This document shows positions 34,533 through 44,597 of a stretch of 56,377 nt of DNA, piece after piece (positions within the stretch are counted from its first letter, which is position 1; each line of letters opens with the position of its first letter). The stretch comes from Geobacteraceae bacterium (GTDB lineage: Bacteria > Desulfobacterota > Desulfuromonadia > Geobacterales > Pseudopelobacteraceae). The notes beneath the pieces were generated by a model. The model did not search any database and had not been told where the DNA came from. It saw only the letters and a program-made list of their open reading frames with translations. The position numbers and the translations under genes were made by a program. The stretch covers positions 1 to 56,377 of the forward strand of contig JADKKR010000011.1 in the NCBI GenBank assembly GCA_016720395.1, written 5' to 3'.

Positions 34533-36512
34533 ATGTATTCACGTCTGCTTAGAATATTCCTGCTTGTCCTGGCACTGGCTTCGATAAGCGGTCCACGAAT
34601 TGTTTATGCAGAGGAGTCATCCGGCACCTGGCGGGGAAAATGGTGGAACTACTACGAGCGCGGCGTTTCGCGGGGCGATGACGGCAACTGGGAAGCTGCC
34701 CGGAGCGATCTTTCAAAGGCGCTCGACCTGCGCGACAAGGATCAGCGCCGGGCCCGGACCTACGGCATGCATTTCATTGACTACTTCCCGCACCGTGAAC
34801 TGGGGGTCGCCTATTATCACCTCGGCGACCTGAAACGGGCGCTGTCCGAACTGGAAATCTCACACGCCAGTGCGGAGTCTGCCAAGGCCTCATTCTATCT
34901 CAACGCGATCCGCCGCAAACAGCTACTGCAGCATGGTTCTCAACCGCGGATTCCTGACATAACGGTGAGTTTTCCCACTCCGGACCAGGCAGTCAGGGAT
35001 GCGGCAATTGTCGTGTCAGGCCGGGTGCAGGCTGACGGCCACGTGGCTTCCGTCCGCATCAACGGTAAACCCTACCGTTTCGACCTGGCAACACAGAACA
35101 GGGACTTCTCGCTGGAGGTCCCTCTGGATGACGAAGATTCAATGATAACGGTCGAAGCCACAGACCTGCTGGGTAAGACGACGCGCCGCGAGATACCGGT
35201 GGTCATCGACCGCGAAGGGCCTTCACTCAGTCTGACGGCGATTTCACGAGCCGCTGAAGACCGGAACAGGATCCGCATCAACGCCAGACTCACTGATGTC
35301 AGCGGCATCAAAGCCCTGATTATCAATGGTGTTACGATCCAGACCGGCAACAGGCGCGAACTGGAACTTGATACCGTTGCCACACTTCCAGTCGGGACCA
35401 GTCAGGTGCGCATCGAGGCCACGGACATGCTCGGCAATCAGACAACGGTCGATCTGGAACCGGACCGCAACCGCGCCGCACTGCTCTGGTCAGGACCTCT
35501 GGTGCTGCTCGCATCAAGCGGTCCCGGGATATTCTCTTCCGACAAGGAGCAACCTGTTATCTCGCTCAAGGACAACGAGGATCTGCCTGCAGTCTATATC
35601 GACCGCTACTACGTGGAGGGGGAGGCCTTCGACAACAGCAAGGTGGAGCGAATTACCGTCAACGGCAAGGAGATCCAGATTGCCAAGGGGAAGAAGGTCT
35701 TCTTCAGCAAAATGGTCAAGCTGAAAGAGGGGGGCAACAAGATCACGGTCGAGGCCACGGACGGTTCGGGCAACAAGACCGCCTCCAACTTCAACGTCAA
35801 GCGTATTGTCCCCTCCGCGCGTCAGAATTCAGCCCGCATGAGTCTTTCTGTCCTGCCTTTCAACGGAAGGATCAAAAACACTACAGTCCAGGATATGGCT
35901 GATGATTTCCTTGTGGCAGCCCTGGTGGACCAGAAGCGCTTTCAGATCGTGGAACGCGAGAAACTGAAGCAGATCCTCCAGGAACAGAAACTGTCCAAGG
36001 AGCATCTGACCGATCCTGAGCATTCCATCCAGGTCGGCAAGCTGCTGTCTGCCGACGCCATACTGGCAACCACCATAGCCGAAGGGCAGAAGTCCCTGGA
36101 AATCATCACCCGCTTGGTGAGCAGCGAGACCGCCGAAGTCATGGAGACCAAGGATGTCTACATCGAGGACAAGAGCCTGGCTGCCGTCAAGGAATTGATG
36201 GAGGGACTGGCATCCAAGCTGACGCTCGGCTTCCCGGTGGTAGAGGGTATTGTTGTCAAGCGCGAGAAGGGTACGCTCTTCAGTGATCTGGGCAGTTCCA
36301 GCGGGGTCCGCAAGTCCATGACAGCTTCCGTGTACCGCCGCGGTAAGGAGATCAGGCACCCGACTACCGGAAAATCACTGGGATGGGATATGGTCAAGAT
36401 CGGCGACGGCACCATCGATGACGTTCAGGATGGCTTCTCGAAAGTCCATCTGCACGACAAGGTAAAAGGCCAGCAGGATATCCAGGCCAGGGACATCATA
36501 ATCACACGATAG
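34533..36512 (+). CDS. Secreted TPR / Ig-like / CsgG / FlgT-C multidomain protein
   Basis: 659 aa. Signal peptide (about 1-26, ending VYAEE), TPR-like helices (40-130), two or more Ig-like/Bacterial-Ig modules (145-400, IDREGPSLSLTA; VEATDGSGNKTASNF). A CsgG-type domain follows (430-560; SVLPFNGRIKNTTVQDMADDF, then FQIVEREKLKQILQEQKLS), then an FlgT C-terminal-like region (VEGIVVKREKGTLFSDLG onward). CsgG relatives are periplasmic/outer-membrane secretion or assembly components. The same CsgG-plus-FlgT-C end recurs in the next gene, so the two products may interact. AGGAGAG precedes the ATG. Confidence 0.75.
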   Translation: MYSRLLRIFLLVLALASISGPRIVYAEESSGTWRGKWWNYYERGVSRGDDGNWEAARSDLSKALDLRDKDQRRARTYGMHFIDYFPHRELGVAYYHLGDLKRALSELEISHASAESAKASFYLNAIRRKQLLQHGSQPRIPDITVSFPTPDQAVRDAAIVVSGRVQADGHVASVRINGKPYRFDLATQNRDFSLEVPLDDEDSMITVEATDLLGKTTRREIPVVIDREGPSLSLTAISRAAEDRNRIRINARLTDVSGIKALIINGVTIQTGNRRELELDTVATLPVGTSQVRIEATDMLGNQTTVDLEPDRNRAALLWSGPLVLLASSGPGIFSSDKEQPVISLKDNEDLPAVYIDRYYVEGEAFDNSKVERITVNGKEIQIAKGKKVFFSKMVKLKEGGNKITVEATDGSGNKTASNFNVKRIVPSARQNSARMSLSVLPFNGRIKNTTVQDMADDFLVAALVDQKRFQIVEREKLKQILQEQKLSKEHLTDPEHSIQVGKLLSADAILATTIAEGQKSLEIITRLVSSETAEVMETKDVYIEDKSLAAVKELMEGLASKLTLGFPVVEGIVVKREKGTLFSDLGSSSGVRKSMTASVYRRGKEIRHPTTGKSLGWDMVKIGDGTIDDVQDGFSKVHLHDKVKGQQDIQARDIIITR

Positions 36513-36539
36513 TGATCTACATTCAGGAGGCAGTAAGCG

Positions 36540-39224
36540 ATGAGCGACGATAAAAACCCCGAAAACACCACCAGCGACAACAACGAACTGGAGCTTCTGC
36601 TGGCGCAAAAGGTCAAGCTTGACAGCATCCTGATGGAGAAGTTCAGCCGCAAGGTAACGATCATGTTCACCGACATCAAGGGTTCGACCAGTTACTACGA
36701 GACCCGCGGCGACCTGGCTGGCAGGACCATGATCCACCAGCACAACTCCATCGTGCTGCCGATCATCGAGAAGAACAAGGGGACCCTGCTCAAGACCATC
36801 GGCGATGCTACCATGTCACTGTATGAAGAAGCTGCCGACGGTCTGCGGGCCGCAACCGAGATCCAGACGTCGCTTCTGGCCTACAACCAGGGGCGCCCGG
36901 CCGGTGAACAGATCAACGTACGCTGCGGCCTGAACAGCGGCATCGGCATGGTCGAGAATAACGACGTCTACGGCGATGTGGTCAATGTCGCCTCCCGGAT
37001 TGAAAGCCAGGCCTCGCCCCGCGACATCTTCCTTTCCGAGCAGATCTACGAGGAACTGCGCGGTGACGATGAATTCATCTTCCGGTTTGTCAATGCCGCC
37101 AAGGTCAAGGGCAAAGACGAGCCGATCAGGATCTACCGACTGGTCTGGAACGCCGAGGACCTCAAGCTCGGCAAGACGCGCGGTGGTGCATCCTCCCTTC
37201 CCTCCCGCCGGGCCGGTTATTACCATATGGCCCTGAGCCACTCCGGCGAAAAGCTCAAAGTCAGCGGTTCGTTCCAGGCTGACGGCGAGGTGCAGCCTGT
37301 CAAACAGGGGCAGGAGGTACCCTTCGACAGGGCCTCTATTGACAGCTGTGCCAGCCGGATCATCGCCATCTTCAACCAGGCCGGAGGCATGACCAAGGTA
37401 TCCAACGAACTCCTGGTCGAGTTAAAGCAGCTGGGTGGCCGACTCTATGAAACCCTGATCCCTGAGGTGATCAGGAAGGGGCTGGCCGAGGCACCCGACC
37501 CGAATCTGCTGATCAGCATGGACGAGTCGCTGGTCAGCATTCCCTGGGAGATGCTTCATGACGGGACCCAGTTTCTTAACCAGCGCTTCGGAATCGGCAG
37601 GACCGTAACCACACGCCAGGCCGTATCCGGGACAACCCGCGCGGTGGCAAGCCCGATCAGGATGCTGCTGCTGTGCGATCCGCAGGGCAACCTGCCGGCC
37701 GCCGCCCGTGAGCGGCAGGAAATTCTGGCAGCCACCGCCGACTACAAGGAATACCTCTCGGTCAATGCCAAGGATGTACCGCTCACGATCAACTACGTCA
37801 CGGGCCGCATCCACTCCTACGACATCGTCCACTATGCCGGACACGCCGAGCAGGACGCCGACCAGGCCGGCCACGGCGGCTGGCTGCTGCAGGACGGCCC
37901 CCTGACCGCCGCCGCCATCAGCGGCCTGGCCGGGAACCTGCCCATGCCGGCGCTGGTATTTTCCAATGCCTGCCACACCGGTGAGTGGAAGACCAGTGAG
38001 GCCTTTATCCAGCGGGTCTTCAGTCTGGCCAACGCCTTCCTGTTGAGTGGTGTCCAGCACTACATCGGAACCTTCTGGGATGTGCCGGACGAGCCCAGCT
38101 GCCTCTTTGCCACCCACTTCTACGGCAACCTGGTGCAGGGGATGACGGTCGGAGAGGCCATGCTGGCTGCCCGTAAGACGCTGATCGACACGTTCGGCGA
38201 AGACACCATCTTCTGGGCCAGCTACCTGCTCTACGGAGACCCGACGACCCGCTACGTGACCGGTGCAGCCGCAACGGAAAGTACGGGAACCGAGACAGAC
38301 CAACCGCCCCTGTTACGGTCGGCGGATTCCTATGCCGCCGCGCCTCCCGCAAAATCCTCCTCCACCATGATGATTGCCGGCGGGGCCCTGGTCCTGGCCT
38401 GCATCGTGGCCGGTTATTTTATGTTCGGCGGCTCAAAGCCTCAGCAGGTTCAGGTCGTGCAGAGCGCTCCGCAGCAGGACAGCGCCGCCAACGACAAACA
38501 GATCGATGAACTGGTCACTTCCCTGGCAGCCAGCTACCGCAGCGGCCAGCCGCAGAAGCCGGCCCAGCCCTCCGACGGCTGGACCTCGCCCCCCTTCTCG
38601 ATCGTCATCATGGAGATCATCGGCGGCAGCGACGCCCTGATCGAGCGCATCAACCAGGGGCTGTCCACCAATGCCGGCGTCAGCATTGTCGAGCGCAAGC
38701 TGCTCAACAAGATGCTGACCGAACTTAAGCTCTCCGCCTCGGCCCTGACCGACCCGGCCACCTCCATCAAGCTGGGCAAGATCCTTTCGGCACGGATCAT
38801 GGTTACCGGCTCCCTCTCCACTGAAGGGGGCAAAGCGACCCTGCTGCTGAAGCTGATCGACACCGAGACCACCGAGGTGCGCAAGATGCTGGCCATCGAG
38901 TCCAAGGGCAAGGAGATCGACAAGCAGGCGATTGCCGACCTGGCCGGCCAGGTCGGTGCCTGGGCAAAAGAGGAGTTCCCGGTGCAGGGCATGGTCACGG
39001 CCGTGGCTGCAAATCAGTGCAAGCTCAACATCGGCCGACAGCACGGACTCAAGAAGGGCGACCTGCTGGAGGCGGTGATTGAGAACGGTAAGGGCAGCGG
39101 CATCTACACCGTATTGTGCGAACTGCAGCTGAGCGAGGTCGACAAGAGCAGCGCCACCGCCCAGGTCAAGGGTGACGGCAAGGGACTGGCAAAGGATGTC
39201 AGGGTAAGGGTGAAACGGGGCTAG
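36540..39224 (+). CDS. Class III adenylate cyclase - CHAT protease - transmembrane - CsgG-like fusion
   Basis: 894 aa. Residues 35-205: class III cyclase with metal Asp45 and Asp89, Lys85 and Asp146 (the ATP-specifying pair), and Asn149/Arg153, all present, so probably active and cAMP-making. Residues 290-575: CHAT caspase-like protease with IVHYAGHAEQ (His435) and VFSNACHTGEW (Cys478), then FWDVPDEPSCLFATHFY. One membrane helix at about 609-629. Residues 685-894: CsgG-like domain (VSIVERKLLNKMLTELKLS) and FlgT-C-like end. Topology suggests cytoplasmic cyclase and protease, periplasmic CsgG end. AGGAGG precedes the ATG. A 3' fragment of a second copy lies at 44457-44597. Confidence 0.85.
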   Translation: MSDDKNPENTTSDNNELELLLAQKVKLDSILMEKFSRKVTIMFTDIKGSTSYYETRGDLAGRTMIHQHNSIVLPIIEKNKGTLLKTIGDATMSLYEEAADGLRAATEIQTSLLAYNQGRPAGEQINVRCGLNSGIGMVENNDVYGDVVNVASRIESQASPRDIFLSEQIYEELRGDDEFIFRFVNAAKVKGKDEPIRIYRLVWNAEDLKLGKTRGGASSLPSRRAGYYHMALSHSGEKLKVSGSFQADGEVQPVKQGQEVPFDRASIDSCASRIIAIFNQAGGMTKVSNELLVELKQLGGRLYETLIPEVIRKGLAEAPDPNLLISMDESLVSIPWEMLHDGTQFLNQRFGIGRTVTTRQAVSGTTRAVASPIRMLLLCDPQGNLPAAARERQEILAATADYKEYLSVNAKDVPLTINYVTGRIHSYDIVHYAGHAEQDADQAGHGGWLLQDGPLTAAAISGLAGNLPMPALVFSNACHTGEWKTSEAFIQRVFSLANAFLLSGVQHYIGTFWDVPDEPSCLFATHFYGNLVQGMTVGEAMLAARKTLIDTFGEDTIFWASYLLYGDPTTRYVTGAAATESTGTETDQPPLLRSADSYAAAPPAKSSSTMMIAGGALVLACIVAGYFMFGGSKPQQVQVVQSAPQQDSAANDKQIDELVTSLAASYRSGQPQKPAQPSDGWTSPPFSIVIMEIIGGSDALIERINQGLSTNAGVSIVERKLLNKMLTELKLSASALTDPATSIKLGKILSARIMVTGSLSTEGGKATLLLKLIDTETTEVRKMLAIESKGKEIDKQAIADLAGQVGAWAKEEFPVQGMVTAVAANQCKLNIGRQHGLKKGDLLEAVIENGKGSGIYTVLCELQLSEVDKSSATAQVKGDGKGLAKDVRVRVKRG

Positions 39225-39272
39225 TCTGAACTTGAGAAACATCCGTTTATAATCGCAGGAAGGATTATCGGG

Positions 39273-42200
39273 GTGAGCTACATGAACAGTTATGCAGGAA
39301 TCATAACGAAGCTGCGTTCTCTGATGCTCACGCTGATGCTCGTCATTTTGTTCAGTAACCCTGTATGTGCCGAAACTACCTGGCAAACCGTCGGTCCGTC
39401 CAGCAGCAGGGTTCGTTCACTTGCGATTGACCCGGCGGACAGCCAGATTATTTATTGCGGCACGAAAAACGGGCTCTACAAGTCAACCAACGGCGGTGCA
39501 TCGTGGAAAGAATCCCACAGCGGGATCTCGAATCTGTATATCCGCGCTCTTGCTATTGATCAAGTCGACAGCCAAACCCTTTATGCGGCGACAGATGACG
39601 GGGTATATAAATCTATCAACGGCAGTTCGTCGTGGCAGGCGATCAACAACGGGCAATCGGGATTGACGAATGGTGTCTACTCCCTCGCCATGGACCCTTC
39701 AAACAGACTGACCATCTATGCCGGGACACAGACGAACGGAGTTTACAAAACAATCGACGGAGGAACTTCCTGGACAGAGGCGAATTTTGGAATTTCCGCA
39801 GAACGGGTCCACACCCTTGCCATTGACAAAAACGACACACGGATTTTGTATGCGGGACTCGATTACGGAGTATTCACGTCAACTGACGGTGGTGCCTCAT
39901 GGACAGCGAGCACGCTTACAGACGTTTATGCCGCCATTATTTCAATTGACCCGTCCAACAGCCTGAACATCTATGCGGCAGCTAACTTTGACGGGGCCTA
40001 CAAAACAAGCGATGGGGGGGCGACCTGGACGGCTGTAAGCAGTTGGCTGCCGGGTAAAAACATCAAAATTTTCACCGTCGATCCGTCCGATAGTCAGACC
40101 ATCTATGCGGGGACATACACCGGTGAGGTCTTCAAAACGACTGACGGCGGAACATCATGGACTGGTACCATAATCGGAGTATCTACTACCGAAATTACCG
40201 GTCTCATCCTCGATCCATCCAACTCACTGACCATCTATGTGGGAAGCAACGGCGGTGGAGTTTCAAAGACCACCAATGGTGGAACAGCCTGGAATGCGAT
40301 AAGTAATGGAATGATCAATACCTGGGTATATGCTCTCGCCGTTGATCCCGTTAACAGCCAGATCGTCTATGCTGCCACTCGGAGTGGCGGGGTTTATAAA
40401 ACAATCAACGCCGGCACATCATGGTCAACAGTTAATAATGGTATTGCGGATGTCTTTGTCTACTCACTGATCATCGATCCTGCTAACAGTCAGACTCTCT
40501 GTGCCGGTACAAGTAAAGGGGTTTATAAGACAACCAATGGCGGCGAATTGTGGGTGCCAGCAAATAGCGGGATGCCAGCGACACCATTTAGTGTCTACTC
40601 TCTTTCCATTGCACCCAATAACAGCCAGGTTATTTATGCTGCCACCGAGACTGGCGTATACAAATCAATCAACGGCGGCGCAACCTGGACCGCGGCAAAT
40701 AGTGGGCTGAATATTCAGGCCCCTCCCTCTTCTCTGGCCATAGATCCCATCAATAATCAGGTCATCTATGCCTTCACTACAGAAGGTATTTTCAAAACAA
40801 GTACCGGAGGTGACCTATGGGAATCTATAGGACAGATGAATTTACCTGAACCCCCAGGATTTATTGCGATTGATCCCAAAAACAGCCTGACCATCTTTGC
40901 GCAAACTAATACGTTTGAGGGAACTAACCCGGTCTTCCACAAGTCAACCGATGGCGGTTTGACCTGGAATCCAGCAAGTAATGGGTTGCCCGACCCATCT
41001 GTTAGACAACTTATTTTCGATCCATCCGACAGTCAGGTAATGTATGCCGGAATTTCTGGCGGCGGCCTTTTCAAGACGATCAACGGGGGTGTTGGGTGGT
41101 TCTCTTTCAGCACCGGCATGCCAGCAAATCCTGAGATCAGTGCATTTGCAATTGATCCGAAGAACCCGCAAACTGTGTATGCAGGTACCTATGAAAGCGG
41201 TATCTTTAAAACCCTCTTCAGCGATGACATTCCTGTCATCACGAGTACCGACACAACATATTTTACCAGAGGTGTTTCTGGCAGTTTCCAGCTTACCGGT
41301 AGCGGTTGGCCCGCTCCAAAATTCAGTGTATCCGGTGCGCTTCCCAACGGCATCAGCTTCAACGAAGATACCGGGGTATTGAGTGGCACACCGGCACTCG
41401 GTTCCGAAGGTACCTACCCGTTGTTCGTCACTGCAGCCAACGGGGTTCCACCAGACGCCACCCGTGTGCTGACGCTAACAGTTCTTCCTGCGTCTACAGC
41501 CATAATCACAACCACCATCAGCTCACCGGCTAACGGTCAATCCCTTGCTTCTCTTGTTAACATTAGCGGAACAGCAATCGGTACCGGTATAACAAAAATT
41601 GAGGTTCAAGTGACCGATGGCCTGAAGTATCTGCAGCCAGATGGGACATTTGCCTTGTTGCCGGTATGGGTTGATGCCACAGGCACGGCATCATGGTTAC
41701 TGACAACCTCCACTGTTTCCTGGCTTGAAGGGGTTACTTATCGCATCAGCGCACGGGCGGTGATTAGCGGCAATGTTAGAACAAAGCCAACGAGTTCCCA
41801 GTTCAACATCCTTGTATCCAATACAAAGTCAGACACTACACTTACCTTCACCAGCAGTTTTGCCACACTGAGGTTAGGTGACACTCCGGCCATAGCGGGG
41901 AGACTCACCCTGTGGGACGGCACTCCCATCTCAGGCCAGGGACTTTCCTTGCTAATCACACCGCCAGCCACAGGTTCGATCCAGAATCCTTCCGTAATAG
42001 ATATTCCGCTGACCACAACAGATAGCCTGGGGAACTTTTCCAGTGGCAGTCTCACCCAGTTCACATCTCCGGGTGTCTACCTGATTCAAGCACGTTTCAA
42101 TGGCACTGTCGCATTGGCACCAGCGACTGCGACCCAATCGCTCGGCTTCATGAGCAAGTCCGGTTATGCCATTATCGTTGTCGGTAAAACAAACTCTGCC

Positions 42201-44435
42201 GACCCAGAGCTCTTCGACCAGCACCTTGCCAGTGCCACCGCAATCTATGACTCCCTGATCAACAAACGCGGTTTTCTGGATACTGACATCAAACTGCTGA
42301 TCAGCAATAAAACCGGGGCTGCCGTCAGCAAAGCGGAGATCCAAAATGCTATTACTGTCTGGGCACGGGACAAGATCATCAGTGCGCCCGGACCGCTCTA
42401 TCTTATCATGATCGACCATGGTTCTGCGGGGCCACAGGGGGGCTTCGTGATCGGAAGTGTCACGCTGACCCCAAGTGAACTAAACGGCTATCTGAATACG
42501 CTAGAAACCGATGCATCAGTGATTGCTTCCGGAGCGCTGGATACTTACAAACGTTTCCTGATCGTCGGCACCTGCTATTCCGGTCTGTTTCAGAGCCTCT
42601 CCAAGCCGGGGCGCGTGATCATCTCCAGTTCGGCGGCCACCGAGCAGTCTCTGGCCGGTTCCGTATCCTACACTGGCAATACCACGTCATTGGCCGGCGG
42701 CGACTTCTTTATCGATACCCTGTTTTCCTTCCTGGGGCGAGGCGACAGTTTCACCAATGCCTTCAGCCAGGCCTCGACAGATGTGGCGCTGCGCGACCCC
42801 CGTACCGTTCCGCTGGGGATACACTCCGGAGTGATAGATACACGTGCCCAGCATCCGCTGTTGAATGACAATGGCGACAACATCGCCACCTATGACCTGG
42901 AAGGGGCAGCCGATGGTGTGGCCGCAGCTTCGCTCTACCTGGGCGAAGGCATCCGTGTGCCGGCAGGTGGCAATCCGGCCGACATCATCTCCGTTGCGGT
43001 ATCGCCCTCGAACATTCTGGCGGTCGGCACCTCTTCCGCCACCATCTCGCTGCAGGTCAATGACAACAGCCGGGTGGACCGGGCCTGGGTCGAGATCAGC
43101 ACCCCGAACACTACGGCCGGTACCGGTGGTACCGGGCAGGTCATCCCCGGCAACTTGGACAGCATGCCGCTCATCTACGACGGCCTGAAATGGGTCGGTG
43201 ACTACTCCGGTTTCACTACCGCCGGCACCTATCACGTCTACTACTATACCCGGGACAACAAGACCGGGGACATTTCTCCCATGGTCCATTCAGTGGCTTA
43301 CAAGAAGAAGGATACCAACACTCCTCCATCAACATTTTCTCTTGTTTCTCCGGCTGATGCCAGCGTCCAGAACCCTCCGACTATCATGACCTGGCAGAAC
43401 AGCACCGATTCTGACGGCCTGACATACACCTTGCTCGTGGCAACAGATGGTCCCTCAGATGCTAATTTCAATAACAGCATCATTTACCGTCAGGAGGATC
43501 TCCATACCCCCATGACTATCGTCCCTGACAGTGCCCTCAAAAATCCAGCCGTTCCAGGGTCCTATTACTGCCAAAACAGCACCAGTTGGTGCTGGTGGAA
43601 GGTTCAGGCCATCGATGCCTATGGGGAAATGACCGAGAGCGAAAAGCGCAGTTTCACCGTCGTGAAGACCAATGCATTAACGGTATTTGTCAAGGCAGTT
43701 GTCACCTCGGGCGGTTTGCCGGTAAATATGGCGAGTTGCACCGTCAATCCCGGCAATACCGTAAGCAGCCTGCCTGACGGGACATGCCTGATGACAGCCA
43801 GTGACACGCCCGTCTCTGTCGATGTCAATGCCGATTATTACGTCCCCCAGAGCAGCATCTCTGTACCGGCACCCGTCAAAAATGTGTCCAAACTATCATC
43901 ACCGATCGATCTTGTTGCCAATACCCTGACGACCTCCCTGGGCGGCACCAGTTCTGGATCGGTCAACTGCAGCACATCTGAAGGTTCTGTTAACTGTAAC
44001 GGCCCGATCAAATACAACTTCGATGTAACACTGCACACCACTCCTGGCTGGATGTCCCTGCCTGTAGTGTGGGGCGGCAACTGCAGCGGAGCCTCGCCTC
44101 CGGATTGCATCCTGCCTATAAATGGGCCGAAAAGTGTGAGCGCAGCTTTCAATCCCAACATTCAAGCAAACGTGGGTGGAACATCCTGTTCCTCACTGAC
44201 AGAAGCGTACGGCTATGCTACTGATGGCAGTACCATCAAGGCAATAACAGGTTATGTTTTTCATGAGAAACTTGATGTGAATATTAATAAGACCGTAACC
44301 ATCGATGGCGGGTACAGTAATCTGGCAAACAGCACGGGTGACGGAGTAGGATCCACCATTCTGCAGGGCACGGGTGACTACACGCTCAGCATCAAGAGCG
44401 GCCGGCTGAATGTCAGGGGATTGAAGGTCAGGTAG
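39273..44435 (+). CDS. Giant exported BNR-propeller / C13 (legumain)-like protease protein
   Basis: 1720 aa. GTG start behind AGGAAGG. Signal peptide about 1-33. Residues 35-650: 14 BNR/GH74-like repeats with the K(S/T)xDGGxxW motif, consistent with two seven-bladed propellers. Then a putative-Ig (He_PIG-type) and further Ig-like modules. Residues about 964-1230: clan CD protease domain, GYAIIVVGK start, His1049 in MIDHGS, Cys1101 in VGTCYSG. Then a calcium-binding-like DDNGDN segment (LNDNGDN), FN3-like modules, and a beta-helix-like end finishing GRLNVRGLKVR. The second giant protein shares everything from the protease domain onward. Likely cell-surface or secreted. Confidence 0.85.
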   Translation: MSYMNSYAGIITKLRSLMLTLMLVILFSNPVCAETTWQTVGPSSSRVRSLAIDPADSQIIYCGTKNGLYKSTNGGASWKESHSGISNLYIRALAIDQVDSQTLYAATDDGVYKSINGSSSWQAINNGQSGLTNGVYSLAMDPSNRLTIYAGTQTNGVYKTIDGGTSWTEANFGISAERVHTLAIDKNDTRILYAGLDYGVFTSTDGGASWTASTLTDVYAAIISIDPSNSLNIYAAANFDGAYKTSDGGATWTAVSSWLPGKNIKIFTVDPSDSQTIYAGTYTGEVFKTTDGGTSWTGTIIGVSTTEITGLILDPSNSLTIYVGSNGGGVSKTTNGGTAWNAISNGMINTWVYALAVDPVNSQIVYAATRSGGVYKTINAGTSWSTVNNGIADVFVYSLIIDPANSQTLCAGTSKGVYKTTNGGELWVPANSGMPATPFSVYSLSIAPNNSQVIYAATETGVYKSINGGATWTAANSGLNIQAPPSSLAIDPINNQVIYAFTTEGIFKTSTGGDLWESIGQMNLPEPPGFIAIDPKNSLTIFAQTNTFEGTNPVFHKSTDGGLTWNPASNGLPDPSVRQLIFDPSDSQVMYAGISGGGLFKTINGGVGWFSFSTGMPANPEISAFAIDPKNPQTVYAGTYESGIFKTLFSDDIPVITSTDTTYFTRGVSGSFQLTGSGWPAPKFSVSGALPNGISFNEDTGVLSGTPALGSEGTYPLFVTAANGVPPDATRVLTLTVLPASTAIITTTISSPANGQSLASLVNISGTAIGTGITKIEVQVTDGLKYLQPDGTFALLPVWVDATGTASWLLTTSTVSWLEGVTYRISARAVISGNVRTKPTSSQFNILVSNTKSDTTLTFTSSFATLRLGDTPAIAGRLTLWDGTPISGQGLSLLITPPATGSIQNPSVIDIPLTTTDSLGNFSSGSLTQFTSPGVYLIQARFNGTVALAPATATQSLGFMSKSGYAIIVVGKTNSADPELFDQHLASATAIYDSLINKRGFLDTDIKLLISNKTGAAVSKAEIQNAITVWARDKIISAPGPLYLIMIDHGSAGPQGGFVIGSVTLTPSELNGYLNTLETDASVIASGALDTYKRFLIVGTCYSGLFQSLSKPGRVIISSSAATEQSLAGSVSYTGNTTSLAGGDFFIDTLFSFLGRGDSFTNAFSQASTDVALRDPRTVPLGIHSGVIDTRAQHPLLNDNGDNIATYDLEGAADGVAAASLYLGEGIRVPAGGNPADIISVAVSPSNILAVGTSSATISLQVNDNSRVDRAWVEISTPNTTAGTGGTGQVIPGNLDSMPLIYDGLKWVGDYSGFTTAGTYHVYYYTRDNKTGDISPMVHSVAYKKKDTNTPPSTFSLVSPADASVQNPPTIMTWQNSTDSDGLTYTLLVATDGPSDANFNNSIIYRQEDLHTPMTIVPDSALKNPAVPGSYYCQNSTSWCWWKVQAIDAYGEMTESEKRSFTVVKTNALTVFVKAVVTSGGLPVNMASCTVNPGNTVSSLPDGTCLMTASDTPVSVDVNADYYVPQSSISVPAPVKNVSKLSSPIDLVANTLTTSLGGTSSGSVNCSTSEGSVNCNGPIKYNFDVTLHTTPGWMSLPVVWGGNCSGASPPDCILPINGPKSVSAAFNPNIQANVGGTSCSSLTEAYGYATDGSTIKAITGYVFHEKLDVNINKTVTIDGGYSNLANSTGDGVGSTILQGTGDYTLSIKSGRLNVRGLKVR

Positions 44436-44456
44436 TTCGATGCTATGCGAAAGATC

Positions 44457-44597
44457 AACAGAAGGAAGCGGCACCTACACTGTATTTCGATTTAAACTGA
44501 GCGAAGTTGACAAGAGCAGCTCCACCGCCCAGGTCAATGCGATGGCAATGGGTTGGGCAAGGGTGTCAAGATAAGGGTTAAGAAGGATACGCTATGA
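44457..44597 (+). pseudogene. 3' scar of a second cyclase-CHAT-CsgG gene
   Basis: GSGTYTVFRFKLSEVDKSSSTAQV here matches the last part of the 36540 gene (GSGIYTVLCELQLSEVDKSSATAQV in two stretches). After one missing base near 44541 the reading continues GNGLGKGVKIRVKKDTL against the intact KGLAKDVRVRVKRG, with a stop overlapping the next ATG. Upstream the similarity ends abruptly in the 3' flank of the first giant gene. It is the decayed end of a duplicated gene whose body was deleted. Confidence 0.85.
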
